This document shows positions 36,359 to 44,494 of a stretch of 64,000 nt of DNA, in pieces (within the stretch, counting starts at the first letter, position 1; the number at the start of each line of letters is the position of its first letter). The translations under genes and the position numbers were made by a program. Location of the stretch: positions 1-64,000 of the forward strand of contig NZ_JADMSO010000014.1 in assembly GCF_015560805.1 (NCBI RefSeq). The letters run 5' to 3'. Origin of the DNA: Mediterraneibacter glycyrrhizinilyticus (lineage in GTDB: Bacteria; Bacillota; Clostridia; Lachnospirales; Lachnospiraceae). The notes under the pieces are model-generated. The model worked only from the letters and a program-made list of their open reading frames with translations, was not told the origin of the DNA and did not search any database.

Positions 36359-36991
36359 ATGAAGGCATTTATTTTTGATTTGGACGGAGTGATCGTATTT
36401 ACAGATAAATTCCACTATCAGGCGTGGAAGAAAATGGCAGATGAGATGGGAATTTATTTTGACGAAACGATCAACAACCGTCTGCGCGGAGTAAGCCGTG
36501 CAGAGAGTCTGGAAATTATTCTGGAACGATATGAAGGCGAGCCGCTTTCGGCAGAGAAAAAAGCGGAATTGATGGAGCAGAAAAATAATACATATCGGGA
36601 ACTGTTGGCAACAATGACACCGGCGGATGTATCGGACGAGGTAAGAGAGACTTTGAAAACACTGCGTGAACGTGGCTGCAAACTTGCTATCGGTTCTTCC
36701 AGTAAAAATGCAAAGTTTATTTTAGAGAAAGTGGAATTGCTGAATGCGTTCGATGCGATTTCAGACGGAAACAATATTACACATTCCAAACCGGATCCGG
36801 AAGTTTTCCTGAAAGCAGGAGAATTTTTAGGAGAAGATCCAGCAAACTGTGTAGTCGTAGAAGATGCATACGCAGGAATTGACGCAGCAAAGGCAGCAGG
36901 AATGTTGGCAGTCGGTTTGGGCGATGCGTTCGGATATGAGAAAACAGATGTGAAGATCGAGCATTTTGCACAGCTTTTAGATGTAGAATAA
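36359..36991 (+). CDS. pgmB: Beta-phosphoglucomutase-like HAD enzyme
   Basis: A 210-residue HAD protein: FIFDLDGVIVFTDKFHYQAWK carries the nucleophile and acid-base aspartates of motif I, the cap contains LRGVSRAESLEIIL as in beta-phosphoglucomutases, motif II is IGSSSKN, and motif IV is VVVEDAYAGIDAA. The VDT that usually follows the nucleophile loop reads VFT. The enzyme would turn beta-glucose 1-phosphate into glucose 6-phosphate, normally the product of a disaccharide phosphorylase, but no GH65 or similar phosphorylase is present in the window. It is six bases downstream of the MBL gene with GGAGGG overlapping that gene's end. Confidence 0.82.
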   Translation: MKAFIFDLDGVIVFTDKFHYQAWKKMADEMGIYFDETINNRLRGVSRAESLEIILERYEGEPLSAEKKAELMEQKNNTYRELLATMTPADVSDEVRETLKTLRERGCKLAIGSSSKNAKFILEKVELLNAFDAISDGNNITHSKPDPEVFLKAGEFLGEDPANCVVVEDAYAGIDAAKAAGMLAVGLGDAFGYEKTDVKIEHFAQLLDVE

Positions 36992-37054
36992 ATCAATCAG
37001 AGGGAACATTTTACAATTAATAATAAAAAAGTAAGTGTGTGGGAGGAAAAAATT

Positions 37055-37906
37055 ATGTATTATCAGGTGGAAGAACAAGATGGGTATTACCGGATCGGAA
37101 GTCCGGAAAATGTATTCTGTTATCTGTTTGTCGGAAGTAAACAGGCGGCGTTGATCGATACAGGACATGGTTTTGGAAATTTGGAACAGACGGTGCGCTC
37201 GGTAACAGACAAACCGTTGGTGATTATCAATACGCATGGACACTGCGATCACACCGGAGGAAATGCACAATTTGAAGAGGTGTGTTATATCGGTGAAAAA
37301 GATATTGCGCTTTGTCAGGAACATTCAGAGGCGGCGATGCGAAGAGATAATGCAAAACGTGCGGAAAATAGTATGAATTTCGAAACCGGAGAGACGTATA
37401 ACGGACTTCCGGAAGGATTTAATCTGGAAGAATATTGCAGCCGTGGAACGGGAACGCTTCAGACAGTTTCGGAAGGAACGGTGTTTGATCTCGGTGGGAT
37501 TACACTCAAAATTTATGAAACGCCCGGACATACGCAAGGCGGCATTTCTGTGTTATACTTAGAGAAAAATATACTTTTCGTCGGGGATGCAACCGGAATG
37601 TTTGTTTGGCTCTTTGCAAAAGAGACAACAGATCTTACGACTTATGTAGAAGCCGTTCAAAAGATGTACGATCTGGATGCAGTTTCCTACATCGGCGCAC
37701 ATAATCCGAATCCAATGAAAAAGGAACAACTGTTGCGTTATATCCGTGCAGCCAAAGAGGCGGATTATGATGCAGGGGAACCATTTGAAAGCTTTTTCGG
37801 AAAGGAATATGAGCCAAGAGTCTGTGCATTGGATCATATGACAATGGCAGAAATGTTCCATCCGGATTTTGCGTCAGTCGTGATCGGAAAGGATAAAAGA
37901 AAATAG
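37055..37906 (+). CDS. Metallo-beta-lactamase-fold hydrolase (second of two)
   Basis: A 283-residue MBL-fold protein with AALIDTGHGFGN, NTHGHCDHTGGN (HxHxDH), YETPGHTQGGISVLYLE (metal His) and LFVGDATG (bridging Asp), then IGAHNP with a late His. It is complete and probably binds two metal ions. The glyoxalase-II-like PGHT motif suggests an ester or thioester substrate, but that is only inference. The start is ATG 37055 after GGGAGG; an upstream ATG at 37037 overlaps that site. It is separated from pgmB by 63 bp. Confidence 0.86.
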   Translation: MYYQVEEQDGYYRIGSPENVFCYLFVGSKQAALIDTGHGFGNLEQTVRSVTDKPLVIINTHGHCDHTGGNAQFEEVCYIGEKDIALCQEHSEAAMRRDNAKRAENSMNFETGETYNGLPEGFNLEEYCSRGTGTLQTVSEGTVFDLGGITLKIYETPGHTQGGISVLYLEKNILFVGDATGMFVWLFAKETTDLTTYVEAVQKMYDLDAVSYIGAHNPNPMKKEQLLRYIRAAKEADYDAGEPFESFFGKEYEPRVCALDHMTMAEMFHPDFASVVIGKDKRK

Positions 37907-37918
37907 GAGGCTACCGGT

Positions 37919-38890
37919 ATGTTGACAGAGACAATCAAACTTTATGAAGACAGAGAAGATGTAACATTGACCACTTATGTGATCGCAGAGAAAGGTGAAT
38001 TACGTGGACAGGGAAAACGACCGGCTGTTTTGATCTGCCCGGGCGGCGCATATATGAGCTGTTCCGATCGTGAGGCAGAACCGATCGCATTGAAATTTGC
38101 GGCAATGGGGTATCATGCATTTGTGCTTCGCTATTCGGTATACGGAGAAGGAGACAATAGTTTTCCGGATCTGTCAAAGCCGTTAGAGGTAAAAGAAAAT
38201 TGTCAGTTCCCGAATCCGATGTGTGAGATCGGAAAAGCAATGCTGATCATCCGCGAACATGCGGAAGAGTGGTCGGTGGATATGGATCGCGTAGCAGTCT
38301 GCGGTTTTTCCGCAGGCGCGCATAATACAGCAATGTATGGTGTGTATTGGGATAAACCGATCGTTACAGAGAAACTGCATACAACAAAGGAAATGATCCG
38401 TCCGGCGGCGCTGATCCTCGGCTATACATTGAGCGATTACATTTATATGAAAGAAGCAGCAGGCGCATCCTCAGATCCGATGGCAGATGGGCTTTTTGCG
38501 GCATCTAATACGGCATTCCTTGGTAATGCAAAACCGGATGAGGAGAAACTTCTTGCAGTCAGCCCGGCGCGTCTTGTGACGGAAAATACGCCGCCGACTT
38601 TTTTATGGGCGACATCGGCGGACGAACTTGTTCCGGTTCAGCATAGTCTCCGGATGGCGCATGCTCTGGCAGACCATAAAGTACCGTTTGAGATGCATAT
38701 TTTTGAAGAGGGAATGCATGGTCTGAGCGTTGCGACACAGGCGTCCGCAGGCGCAAAAACACAGATCAATGCGGATGCGGCGAAATGGGTGGATCTGGTG
38801 GAAGCCTGGCTGAAAAAGCGGTTTGCGTTAGAACTGCCGGAGAAGTTGACGTTCGAGGAGATGCTGGAGCAGATGAAAAAGGGAATGTAG
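37919..38890 (+). CDS. Alpha/beta-hydrolase esterase
   Basis: A 323-residue serine esterase of the BD-FAE/acetyl-xylan-esterase type. CPGGAYMSCSDRE is the oxyanion motif, Ser131 lies in GFSAGAHN, the acid is in TSADELVP and the His in EEGMHGLS. There is no signal peptide, so it acts on imported molecules, probably removing acetyl or acyl decorations before or after the GH78 and GH3 steps. The C-terminal 25 residues are a charged helix. GGAGG lies upstream, 12 bases after the MBL stop. It is the last gene of the operon; the following trpG gene is convergent. Confidence 0.86.
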   Translation: MLTETIKLYEDREDVTLTTYVIAEKGELRGQGKRPAVLICPGGAYMSCSDREAEPIALKFAAMGYHAFVLRYSVYGEGDNSFPDLSKPLEVKENCQFPNPMCEIGKAMLIIREHAEEWSVDMDRVAVCGFSAGAHNTAMYGVYWDKPIVTEKLHTTKEMIRPAALILGYTLSDYIYMKEAAGASSDPMADGLFAASNTAFLGNAKPDEEKLLAVSPARLVTENTPPTFLWATSADELVPVQHSLRMAHALADHKVPFEMHIFEEGMHGLSVATQASAGAKTQINADAAKWVDLVEAWLKKRFALELPEKLTFEEMLEQMKKGM

Positions 38891-38920
38891 TAAGGATTGT
38901 TTTTCCCTTGTACACTGACG
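38878..38920 (+). repeat. Weak terminator and solo copy of an extragenic repeat arm
   Basis: A 7-bp stem (aagggaa with ttccctt) around 18 bases could end the glycoside operon. The same place holds tttttcccttgtacactgac (38900-38919), which matches the arms of the inverted repeat at 52457-52548 at about 18 of 22 positions. Confidence 0.55.
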
Positions 38921-38931
38921 TTAATAGTGGC

Positions 38932-39498
38932 TCATATCTTCTTTATAAAATTTCTGAGCATCTGTTTTCCGTTCGGTGTCATAATGGATTCAGGATGGAA
39001 CTGTACACCGTATATGGGATATTTTTTATGTTGTATCGCCATTACCACACCGTCTGTAGTGAGTGCTGTTATTTTTAATTCTTCGGGAATGGTGTTGACA
39101 TCAGCTATTAGGGAATGATAGCGTGCGACCGGTGCGGTTTCGGGACAGCCATTGAATAATGGGCAATCTGTGTTAAATTTCACATCGGACTGTTTACCAT
39201 GCATTAGTTCCTTGGCGTAAGTAACGGTCGCACCGAAAGCAACACACATTGCCTGATGTCCAAGACAAACGCCAAGTATCGGAATATCGTGGATCGTTTT
39301 TACCACATCTATGATGATACCTGCATCCTCCGGTCTGCCTGGACCGGGGGAAAGGATAATGCGGTCAGGATTTAGGCGTTTAATTTCGTCTACTGTCATT
39401 TCATCGTTTCGGATGACCTTGATATCCTGCTCGATTTCACCAATAAGCTGAAAGAGATTATAGGAAAAACTGTCATAGTTATCGATCAGTAAAATCAT
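38932..39498 (-). CDS. trpG: Anthranilate synthase component II (glutamine amidotransferase)
   Basis: A 188-residue class I glutamine amidotransferase. The start MILLIDNYDSFSYNL, the SPGPGRPEDAG loop, the nucleophile Cys in GVCLGHQ and the His/Glu pair in VQFHPES are all present. It supplies ammonia to TrpE to make anthranilate from chorismate. PabA is nearly indistinguishable by sequence; the tRNA-Trp-type T-box upstream of trpE favours tryptophan synthesis. The ATG overlaps the trpE stop by four bases and is preceded by AGGAGGTAG, so the two are translated together. Confidence 0.92.
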   Translation of the reverse strand: MILLIDNYDSFSYNLFQLIGEIEQDIKVIRNDEMTVDEIKRLNPDRIILSPGPGRPEDAGIIIDVVKTIHDIPILGVCLGHQAMCVAFGATVTYAKELMHGKQSDVKFNTDCPLFNGCPETAPVARYHSLIADVNTIPEELKITALTTDGVVMAIQHKKYPIYGVQFHPESIMTPNGKQMLRNFIKKI

Positions 39499-40961
39499 AA
39501 TTCTACCTCCTGTGCAAGTTCTAGTGCTTTAAGTGTAGATTTGGCTTTGTTCAGGCATTCTTCAAATTCTTTTTCGGGTATAGAATCTGCTACGATTCCT
39601 GCGCCGCTTCTGACGAATACCTTGCCGTTTTTCTTGTAAGCAATGCGGATGGCAATGCAAGTATCCATATTTCCGGTAAAATCAATGTAGCCGATTGCAC
39701 CGCCGTAAATACCACGCTTGTTGTTTTCAAGTTTTCCAATTAGCTGACAAGCTCTGATCTTTGGAGCGCCGGAAAGTGTTCCGGCAGGCAATACCGATTC
39801 AATGGCATCCAGTGCATCGTGACTTTCACTGATCTCGCCGCGCACTGTGGAACCGATGTGCATAACATGAGAGAAGCGTTCAATGGAATGGAACTTTTCG
39901 ACTTGTACAGTACCGAACTTGCTTATTTTTCCGAGATCGTTTCGTCCTAAATCAACCAGCATATTGTGCTCGGCAAGTTCCTTTTCGTCTGCAAACAGTT
40001 CGGATTCGAGAGCGTTGTCTTCCTCCACAGTTTTCCCTCTCGGTCGTGTTCCTGCGAGGGGGAAAGTGTGCAGTACACCATTTTCAAGTTTTACAAGTGT
40101 TTCAGGGGATGCCCCTGCGACCTCTACGTCTGTTCCTGAAAAATAGAACATATATGGTGATGGATTGATGGTGCGAAGCACACGATAGGTGTTGAAAAGA
40201 CTTCCTGTAAAGGGGGCAGAAAGACGGTTTGACAACACAATCTGGAAAATATCGCCTTCTCGAATATGGTGTTTTGCTTTTTCCACCATATCGCAAAATT
40301 GCTTTTTATCAAATAGTGGTTCTACCTTACCGAGTAGTTTGCCGCCGGATTCGTTTTTCTTCCCACCGTTTTTAAGAAGCGATACAAGTTGTTTTAATTC
40401 CATCACTGCTTTGTTATATTCGACCTCAATGTTATCGAGCGGCATATTGACAATGAGAATGATCTTTTGCCGTAAATGGTCAAAGGCAATGACTTTGTCA
40501 AAAAGCATCAAATCTACATCTTTGAAATGTTCCCGGTCTTCCACATCGCATTTTACGCTTGGTTCGCTGTAACCAAGATAATCATAGGAAAAATATCCGA
40601 CAAGACCTCCTGTAAAGGAAGGAAGATAATCAAAGCGAGGACTTTTGTATTCTAAAAGAATTTGTCGGAGATAGTCGGCTGGATGTTCCGTTTTCACGTT
40701 TAGATTCCCAATCTTCATTTCGCCGTTCATACAAGTAATCTCTATTTGGGGATTAAAACCAAGGAATGTATATCTTCCCCATGTTTCGTTTGCCTGAGCA
40801 GATTCTAACATATAACAATGCGTAGATACATTTTTCAGTATCTTCATAGTTTCGATGGGTGTGGTAAAATCGGAAAGTATCTCACAACTCACAGGGAGCA
40901 CGTTGTATTTCGGATCTGAAGCAATCCTTTTTATTTCAACTAAAGTTGGAAGAAATTTCAT
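39495..40961 (-). CDS. trpE: Anthranilate synthase component I
   Basis: The 488-residue chorismate-utilising enzyme starts at ATG 40961 behind GGAGG; earlier in-frame starts would run into the T-box. The feedback-binding region contains CYMLESA, and the C-terminal catalytic domain has IREGDIFQIVLSNR, FPLAGTRPRGKT, LGRNDLGKISKFG, LPAGTLSGAPKIRA and RSGAGIVADSIPEKE. With TrpG it forms anthranilate. No other trp genes are next to it; both flanks are unrelated (glycoside operon and Gfo/Idh gene), so the pair looks like an isolated trpEG unit under its own T-box. Confidence 0.94.
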   Translation of the reverse strand: MKFLPTLVEIKRIASDPKYNVLPVSCEILSDFTTPIETMKILKNVSTHCYMLESAQANETWGRYTFLGFNPQIEITCMNGEMKIGNLNVKTEHPADYLRQILLEYKSPRFDYLPSFTGGLVGYFSYDYLGYSEPSVKCDVEDREHFKDVDLMLFDKVIAFDHLRQKIILIVNMPLDNIEVEYNKAVMELKQLVSLLKNGGKKNESGGKLLGKVEPLFDKKQFCDMVEKAKHHIREGDIFQIVLSNRLSAPFTGSLFNTYRVLRTINPSPYMFYFSGTDVEVAGASPETLVKLENGVLHTFPLAGTRPRGKTVEEDNALESELFADEKELAEHNMLVDLGRNDLGKISKFGTVQVEKFHSIERFSHVMHIGSTVRGEISESHDALDAIESVLPAGTLSGAPKIRACQLIGKLENNKRGIYGGAIGYIDFTGNMDTCIAIRIAYKKNGKVFVRSGAGIVADSIPEKEFEECLNKAKSTLKALELAQEVEL

Positions 40962-41039
40962 TTGCTGTACCTCCAAAATATAAAAAGTGGTTTGGTTGCG
41001 TTTGCATTTTGGCTTTAATCTTCTGTCAAAGTAGTTTCT

Positions 41040-41335
41040 TAAAAGCAAAAACGTCCTTGACAGAAATGTATTTTCTGTCAAGGACGAATAAAAACTTTTA
41101 TCCGCGGTGCCACCTTGATTCATAAGAATGATCCTATGCGCTTAGCAGGATACCAACATATCCCTGGCAAATGACGTCTGCCTGCAACGTCGCAGAGTAC
41201 TTTGTGAAATTCACATTTGACTGCGCCCTCGGCGGTCCATTTGACAATTTGTTTCTTACCTGACTCTCAGCAATACAGGTTCTCTGTAAAGGCATCATTG
41301 CCGTTATCTCCGCTTCAACGGTTTACTGTATTAAA
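41040..41335 (-). ncRNA. T-box riboswitch controlling trpEG, probably tRNA-Trp specific
   Basis: On the minus strand the T-box core AAGGTGGCACCGCGG (complement of 41102-41116) is followed by a strong terminator. The arms cgtccttgacagaaa and tttctgtcaaggacg (41052-41066 and 41072-41086) pair perfectly and end in TTTTTGCTTTT. A Stem I-like region lies further upstream. A TGG triplet (complement of 41237-41239, in the context AATGGACCG) is in a suitable place for the specifier codon. Uncharged tRNA-Trp would stabilise the antiterminator and switch on trpE and trpG. Confidence 0.92.
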
Positions 41336-41343
41336 TTTTAAAC

Positions 41344-41372
41344 AGTATAGTATATTTGATTTGCGATGTCAA
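41344..41372 (-). promoter_or_regulatory. Consensus promoter of trpEG
   Basis: On the minus strand TTGACA (41372-41367) and TATACT (41349-41344) are separated by exactly 17 bp. It lies just upstream of the T-box leader. Confidence 0.88.
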
Positions 41373-41742
41373 TGGATATTTACATAATTTGTTTAAATTG
41401 ACCAAATGACTTAATTGCAAACTTAAATTCCACTTTGTAAGATTTTTTTGAAAAAAGTGATTCTTCGGTTGTTTCCATATAGCAGAAAACAGTATTTATT
41501 GGTATAATCGGAACAAAAGGATAGAACGATTGATATACGGAAAGGTATCCCAAACAAATACTGGCTTAAAAGTGTTCACTTTGGGTAAGGAAAAGAAAAT
41601 TTTAAATTTTTGATCGTTGAATCTGGAATATATTTATGGCTTCGGCGATCGCAGTGACGAGAAAAGGCGCGGCGGTTGCGGTTCCGACGCGGGAGGAGGT
41701 AGAGGGGAGATTGAAACAGTTATGTGAAAGGAGGAAAATAAA
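41373..41742 (+). promoter_or_regulatory. Intergenic region upstream of Gfo/Idh gene, with IS-end relic and extended -10 promoter
   Basis: This 370-bp region holds a 17-bp inverted match (41424-41440) to the IS1182 left end at 46-62 and an extended -10 element (TTGGTATAAT, ending at 41508). It also has a GC-rich stretch from 41636 that can be read as a 43-codon frame (MASAIAVTRKGAAVAVPTRE...) running into the next gene. That frame has no ribosome binding site and may be a gene remnant. GAAAGGAGG at 41727-41735 serves the Gfo/Idh gene. Confidence 0.5.
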
Positions 41743-42747
41743 ATGCCGATCAAACTTGGGATCGTAGGAACGAACTTTATCAGCGATCGTCTCTGGCATG
41801 CGGTACAGTACGTTCCGGAAGTTGAAGTGTGCGCAGTGTATTCCAGACATCAGGAGACAGGGGATGCATTTGCCGCGAAATACGGTATTACACAGGTGTA
41901 TACAGATTATGAATTGTTTCTGGAGTCAGATCTGGATGCGGTTTATATTGCGACGCCGACTTATGCGCATTGTCCGCAGACATTAAAAGCGTTGGAGCAT
42001 GGGAAGCATGTTCTTTGCGAGAAGATCATGGCGGTCAACGCAAATGAGGCTGAGCAGATGATCGAATGTGCGAAGAAAAATCAGGTGATTCTGTTGGAAG
42101 CGATGCGTCCGGCATTCGATCCGGCGTATCAGTTGATCATGGAAAATCTGCCGAAGATCGGAAAGCTGCGGCGCGTGACCCTGGAATATTGCCAGTATTC
42201 TTCCAGATATGATAAATTCCGGCAAGGAGAGATCCTCAACGCATTTCGTCCCGAGCTTGCAAACGGCGCGATCATGGACATTGGTGTTTATCCGATCTAT
42301 ATGCTTGTGCAGTTGTTTGGGATGCCGAAAGACATAAAATCATTTTCGACGAAGCTGGAAAATGGTTTTGAGGGAGACGGCATTGTGCTGATGCAGTATG
42401 AAGAAATGGTGGCGGAGGCTGTGTATTCAAAGATTACAGAATCTGTCAATCCATCCGTTTTCCTTGGGGAAGACGGCGCGATCGTTCTGGATCATGTCGG
42501 TGTTCCCGAAAAGATTGAAATTCGTTACAGAGACGGGCGCACGGAAGAAATCCCATATCAGACAACAGCGGAGAGAGAAGACGGACGTGGGGATAATATG
42601 CAGTTTGAGGTGGCGGGATTTGCATGTCTGATCCGGGAGAAGAACGTGGAGCATCCGTATCTTCAGCATACGCTCCATACACTTCAGATTGCAGATGAAG
42701 CAAGAAAGCAGAATGGGATTGTATTTGATGCGGATTTGGTGCTATAA
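41743..42747 (+). CDS. Gfo/Idh/MocA-family oxidoreductase
   Basis: A 334-residue NAD(P)-dependent dehydrogenase. The N-terminal Rossmann domain starts KLGIVGTNFISDRL, then has DAVYIATPTYAHCPQTLKAL and HVLCEKIMAVN, the family EKP motif with Ile replacing Pro. The C-terminal alpha/beta domain contains GAIMDIGVYPIYMLVQLFG, the usual D-x-G-x-Y-P block with the catalytic-site residues. Family members oxidise or epimerise sugars, inositols, dihydrodiols or glucosides. It lies outside the glycoside operon, beyond trpEG, but could act on sugars released there. The start follows GAAAGGAGG. Confidence 0.9.
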   Translation: MPIKLGIVGTNFISDRLWHAVQYVPEVEVCAVYSRHQETGDAFAAKYGITQVYTDYELFLESDLDAVYIATPTYAHCPQTLKALEHGKHVLCEKIMAVNANEAEQMIECAKKNQVILLEAMRPAFDPAYQLIMENLPKIGKLRRVTLEYCQYSSRYDKFRQGEILNAFRPELANGAIMDIGVYPIYMLVQLFGMPKDIKSFSTKLENGFEGDGIVLMQYEEMVAEAVYSKITESVNPSVFLGEDGAIVLDHVGVPEKIEIRYRDGRTEEIPYQTTAEREDGRGDNMQFEVAGFACLIREKNVEHPYLQHTLHTLQIADEARKQNGIVFDADLVL

Positions 42748-42767
42748 TAATAGTTACTGGGAATAAA

Positions 42768-42936
42768 GATACCAGACGGATTGTTCCGCATTTCATGCTC
42801 TCACAATCCGCCCCCTAATTCGGATATCGCGGGGCATAAGCCCCGCTTTTAACCTCATTAGGGGGGCGGGGCATAAAGGCATAAAAACACTTGTGTGCAA
42901 GCACATCGTGTTTTATGACCTTTTGCCCCTGGTATC
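42768..42936. other. Compact multi-helix inverted-repeat element between Gfo/Idh and asnS
   Basis: Nested complementary segments account for most of these 169 bases. P1 is gataccag (42768-42775) with ctggtatc (42929-42936). P2 is cggattgt with acaatccg (42777-42784 / 42803-42810). P3 is ccccctaat with attaggggg (42811-42819 / 42857-42865) and encloses P4, gcggggc-ATAA-gccccgc (42829-42846), followed by TTTT. P5 pairs 42868-42890 with 42908-42929 nearly throughout. Helices P2, P3 and P5 abut inside P1, a multi-branched layout. P4 may terminate the upstream gene. No T-box core is present. It is either a structured RNA or a palindromic mobile repeat; I do not recognise the class. A possible -10 (TATAAT, 42743-42748) lies just upstream. 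Confidence 0.7.
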
Positions 42937-42986
42937 ATTGAACTTTCGTAGAAATCAGGAAGAAAGAGTTAAAGGAGAATTTCAAA

Positions 42987-44378
42987 ATGGAACTAGTAAC
43001 TGTGCGTGAATTATTTAAAAACAGAGAACAATATTTGGATCAGAAGATCACGGTCGGCGGCTGGATCCGCAGCATCCGTGATTCAAAGACATTTGGATTC
43101 ATCGTGGTAAATGACGGATCTTATTTTGAGCCGCTTCAGATCGTTTACCATGATACGATGGACAACTTTCAGGAGATTTCCAAACAGAATGTGGGTGCGG
43201 CAATCGTTGTGACCGGAACACTTGTGGCAACGCCGCAGGCGAAACAGCCGTTTGAGATTCAGGCAGATGAAGTTGTGGTGGAAGGCGCTTCCGCACCGGA
43301 TTATCCGCTTCAGAAGAAACGTCATAGTTTCGAATATCTCAGATCTATTTCGCATCTGCGTCCGAGAACCAATACATTTCAGGCAGTATTCCGCGTGCGC
43401 TCTCTGGCGGCATATGCGATCCACCGCTTTTTCCAGGAGAGGGGATTTGTGTATGTGCACACTCCGCTGATCACCGGAAGCGACTGCGAGGGTGCGGGAG
43501 AGATGTTCCGTGTAACGACGCTGGATATGGAGAATCTTCCGAAAAACGAAGACGGAAGCATCGATTACAGTCAGGATTTCTTTGGAAAAGAGACCAACCT
43601 GACGGTAAGCGGACAGTTGAACGGCGAGACCTATGCGCAGGCATTCCGCAGTATTTATACATTCGGTCCGACGTTCCGTGCAGAGAACTCTAACACGACA
43701 CGTCATGCGGCCGAGTTCTGGATGATCGAGCCGGAGATCGCATTTGCGGATCTTGACGATAACATGGAGCTGGCGGAAGCAATGCTCAAATATGTGATCA
43801 GCTATGTGATGGAAGAGGCGCCGGAAGAGATGAACTTCTTCAACTCTTTTGTGGACAAGGGATTGATTGATCGCCTGAAAAATGTCGTAGAGTCTGATTT
43901 TGCAAGAGTGACTTATACGGAAGCAGTAGAACTTCTGGAGAAGAACAACGATAAATTTGAATATAAAGTACATTGGGGATGCGATCTGCAGACAGAGCAT
44001 GAGCGTTATCTGACAGAAGAGATCTTCAAACGCCCGGTATTTGTAACCGATTATCCGAAAGAAATCAAAGCATTTTATATGAAACTGAACGATGACGGAA
44101 AGACCGTTGCGGCAGTCGATTGTCTTGTTCCGGGAATCGGAGAGATCATCGGAGGAAGCCAGAGAGAGGATGATTACGAGAAACTGCGCGGAAGAATGCA
44201 GGAGCTCGGACTCAACGAAGAAGAGTACGGATTCTATCTGGATCTGCGCAAATATGGTTCCACACGTCATGCAGGATTCGGACTTGGATTTGAGCGCTGC
44301 GTGATGTATTTGACAGGAATGTCCAACATCCGTGACGTGATCCCGTTCCCGAGAACTGTAAACAACTGCGAGTTATAA
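42987..44378 (+). CDS. asnS: Asparaginyl-tRNA synthetase
   Basis: The 463-residue class IIb synthetase charges tRNA-Asn. The N-terminal OB-fold (about 15-110, [22 protein letters not shown]) binds the anticodon. The catalytic domain shows [26 protein letters not shown] (motif 1), [21 protein letters not shown] (motif 2) and [27 protein letters not shown] (motif 3). Asn specificity, not Asp, is supported by the short OB-fold linker and the overall AsnRS layout. AAAGGAG precedes the ATG. The upstream 240 bp carry the structured element at 42768-42936. Confidence 0.96.
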   Translation: MELVTVRELFKNREQYLDQKITVGGWIRSIRDSKTFGFIVVNDGSYFEPLQIVYHDTMDNFQEISKQNVGAAIVVTGTLVATPQAKQPFEIQADEVVVEGASAPDYPLQKKRHSFEYLRSISHLRPRTNTFQAVFRVRSLAAYAIHRFFQERGFVYVHTPLITGSDCEGAGEMFRVTTLDMENLPKNEDGSIDYSQDFFGKETNLTVSGQLNGETYAQAFRSIYTFGPTFRAENSNTTRHAAEFWMIEPEIAFADLDDNMELAEAMLKYVISYVMEEAPEEMNFFNSFVDKGLIDRLKNVVESDFARVTYTEAVELLEKNNDKFEYKVHWGCDLQTEHERYLTEEIFKRPVFVTDYPKEIKAFYMKLNDDGKTVAAVDCLVPGIGEIIGGSQREDDYEKLRGRMQELGLNEEEYGFYLDLRKYGSTRHAGFGLGFERCVMYLTGMSNIRDVIPFPRTVNNCEL

Positions 44379-44444
44379 GATACCGAACAGACAACGAACG
44401 CAAAGAGGGATACAGGCGGGAAGTGCAAAGAGTGAATTGGGCGA

Positions 44445-44494
44445 GGGTACTTCAAAGGCGGAATGCTGCTTTTGGAGTGCCCCGTTTCTTTTTT
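44445..44494 (+). terminator. Terminator after asnS
   Basis: Arms gggtacttcaaaggc and gcttttggagtgccc pair over 15 bp with three G-U pairs, followed by CGTTTCTTTTTT. The rest of the gap to 44609 contains a possible 47-codon frame from ATG 44534 (GGAGG upstream) that overlaps the next gene and is not convincing. Confidence 0.85.

Noticed and set aside
38932-40961. Assignment as pabA/pabB (4-amino-4-deoxychorismate synthase)
   Set aside because: Sequence alone cannot exclude it for the small subunit, but the tRNA-Trp-type T-box and the TrpE-like feedback region favour anthranilate synthase.
42748-42986. T-box upstream of asnS
   Set aside because: The AGGGTGG-type core and a specifier stem are missing; the structure there is different.
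43083-44270. Long open frame (395 codons) antisense to asnS
   Set aside because: It lies wholly opposite a complete, conserved synthetase gene, has no ribosome binding site and encodes a low-complexity Cys/Arg/His/Ile-rich sequence.
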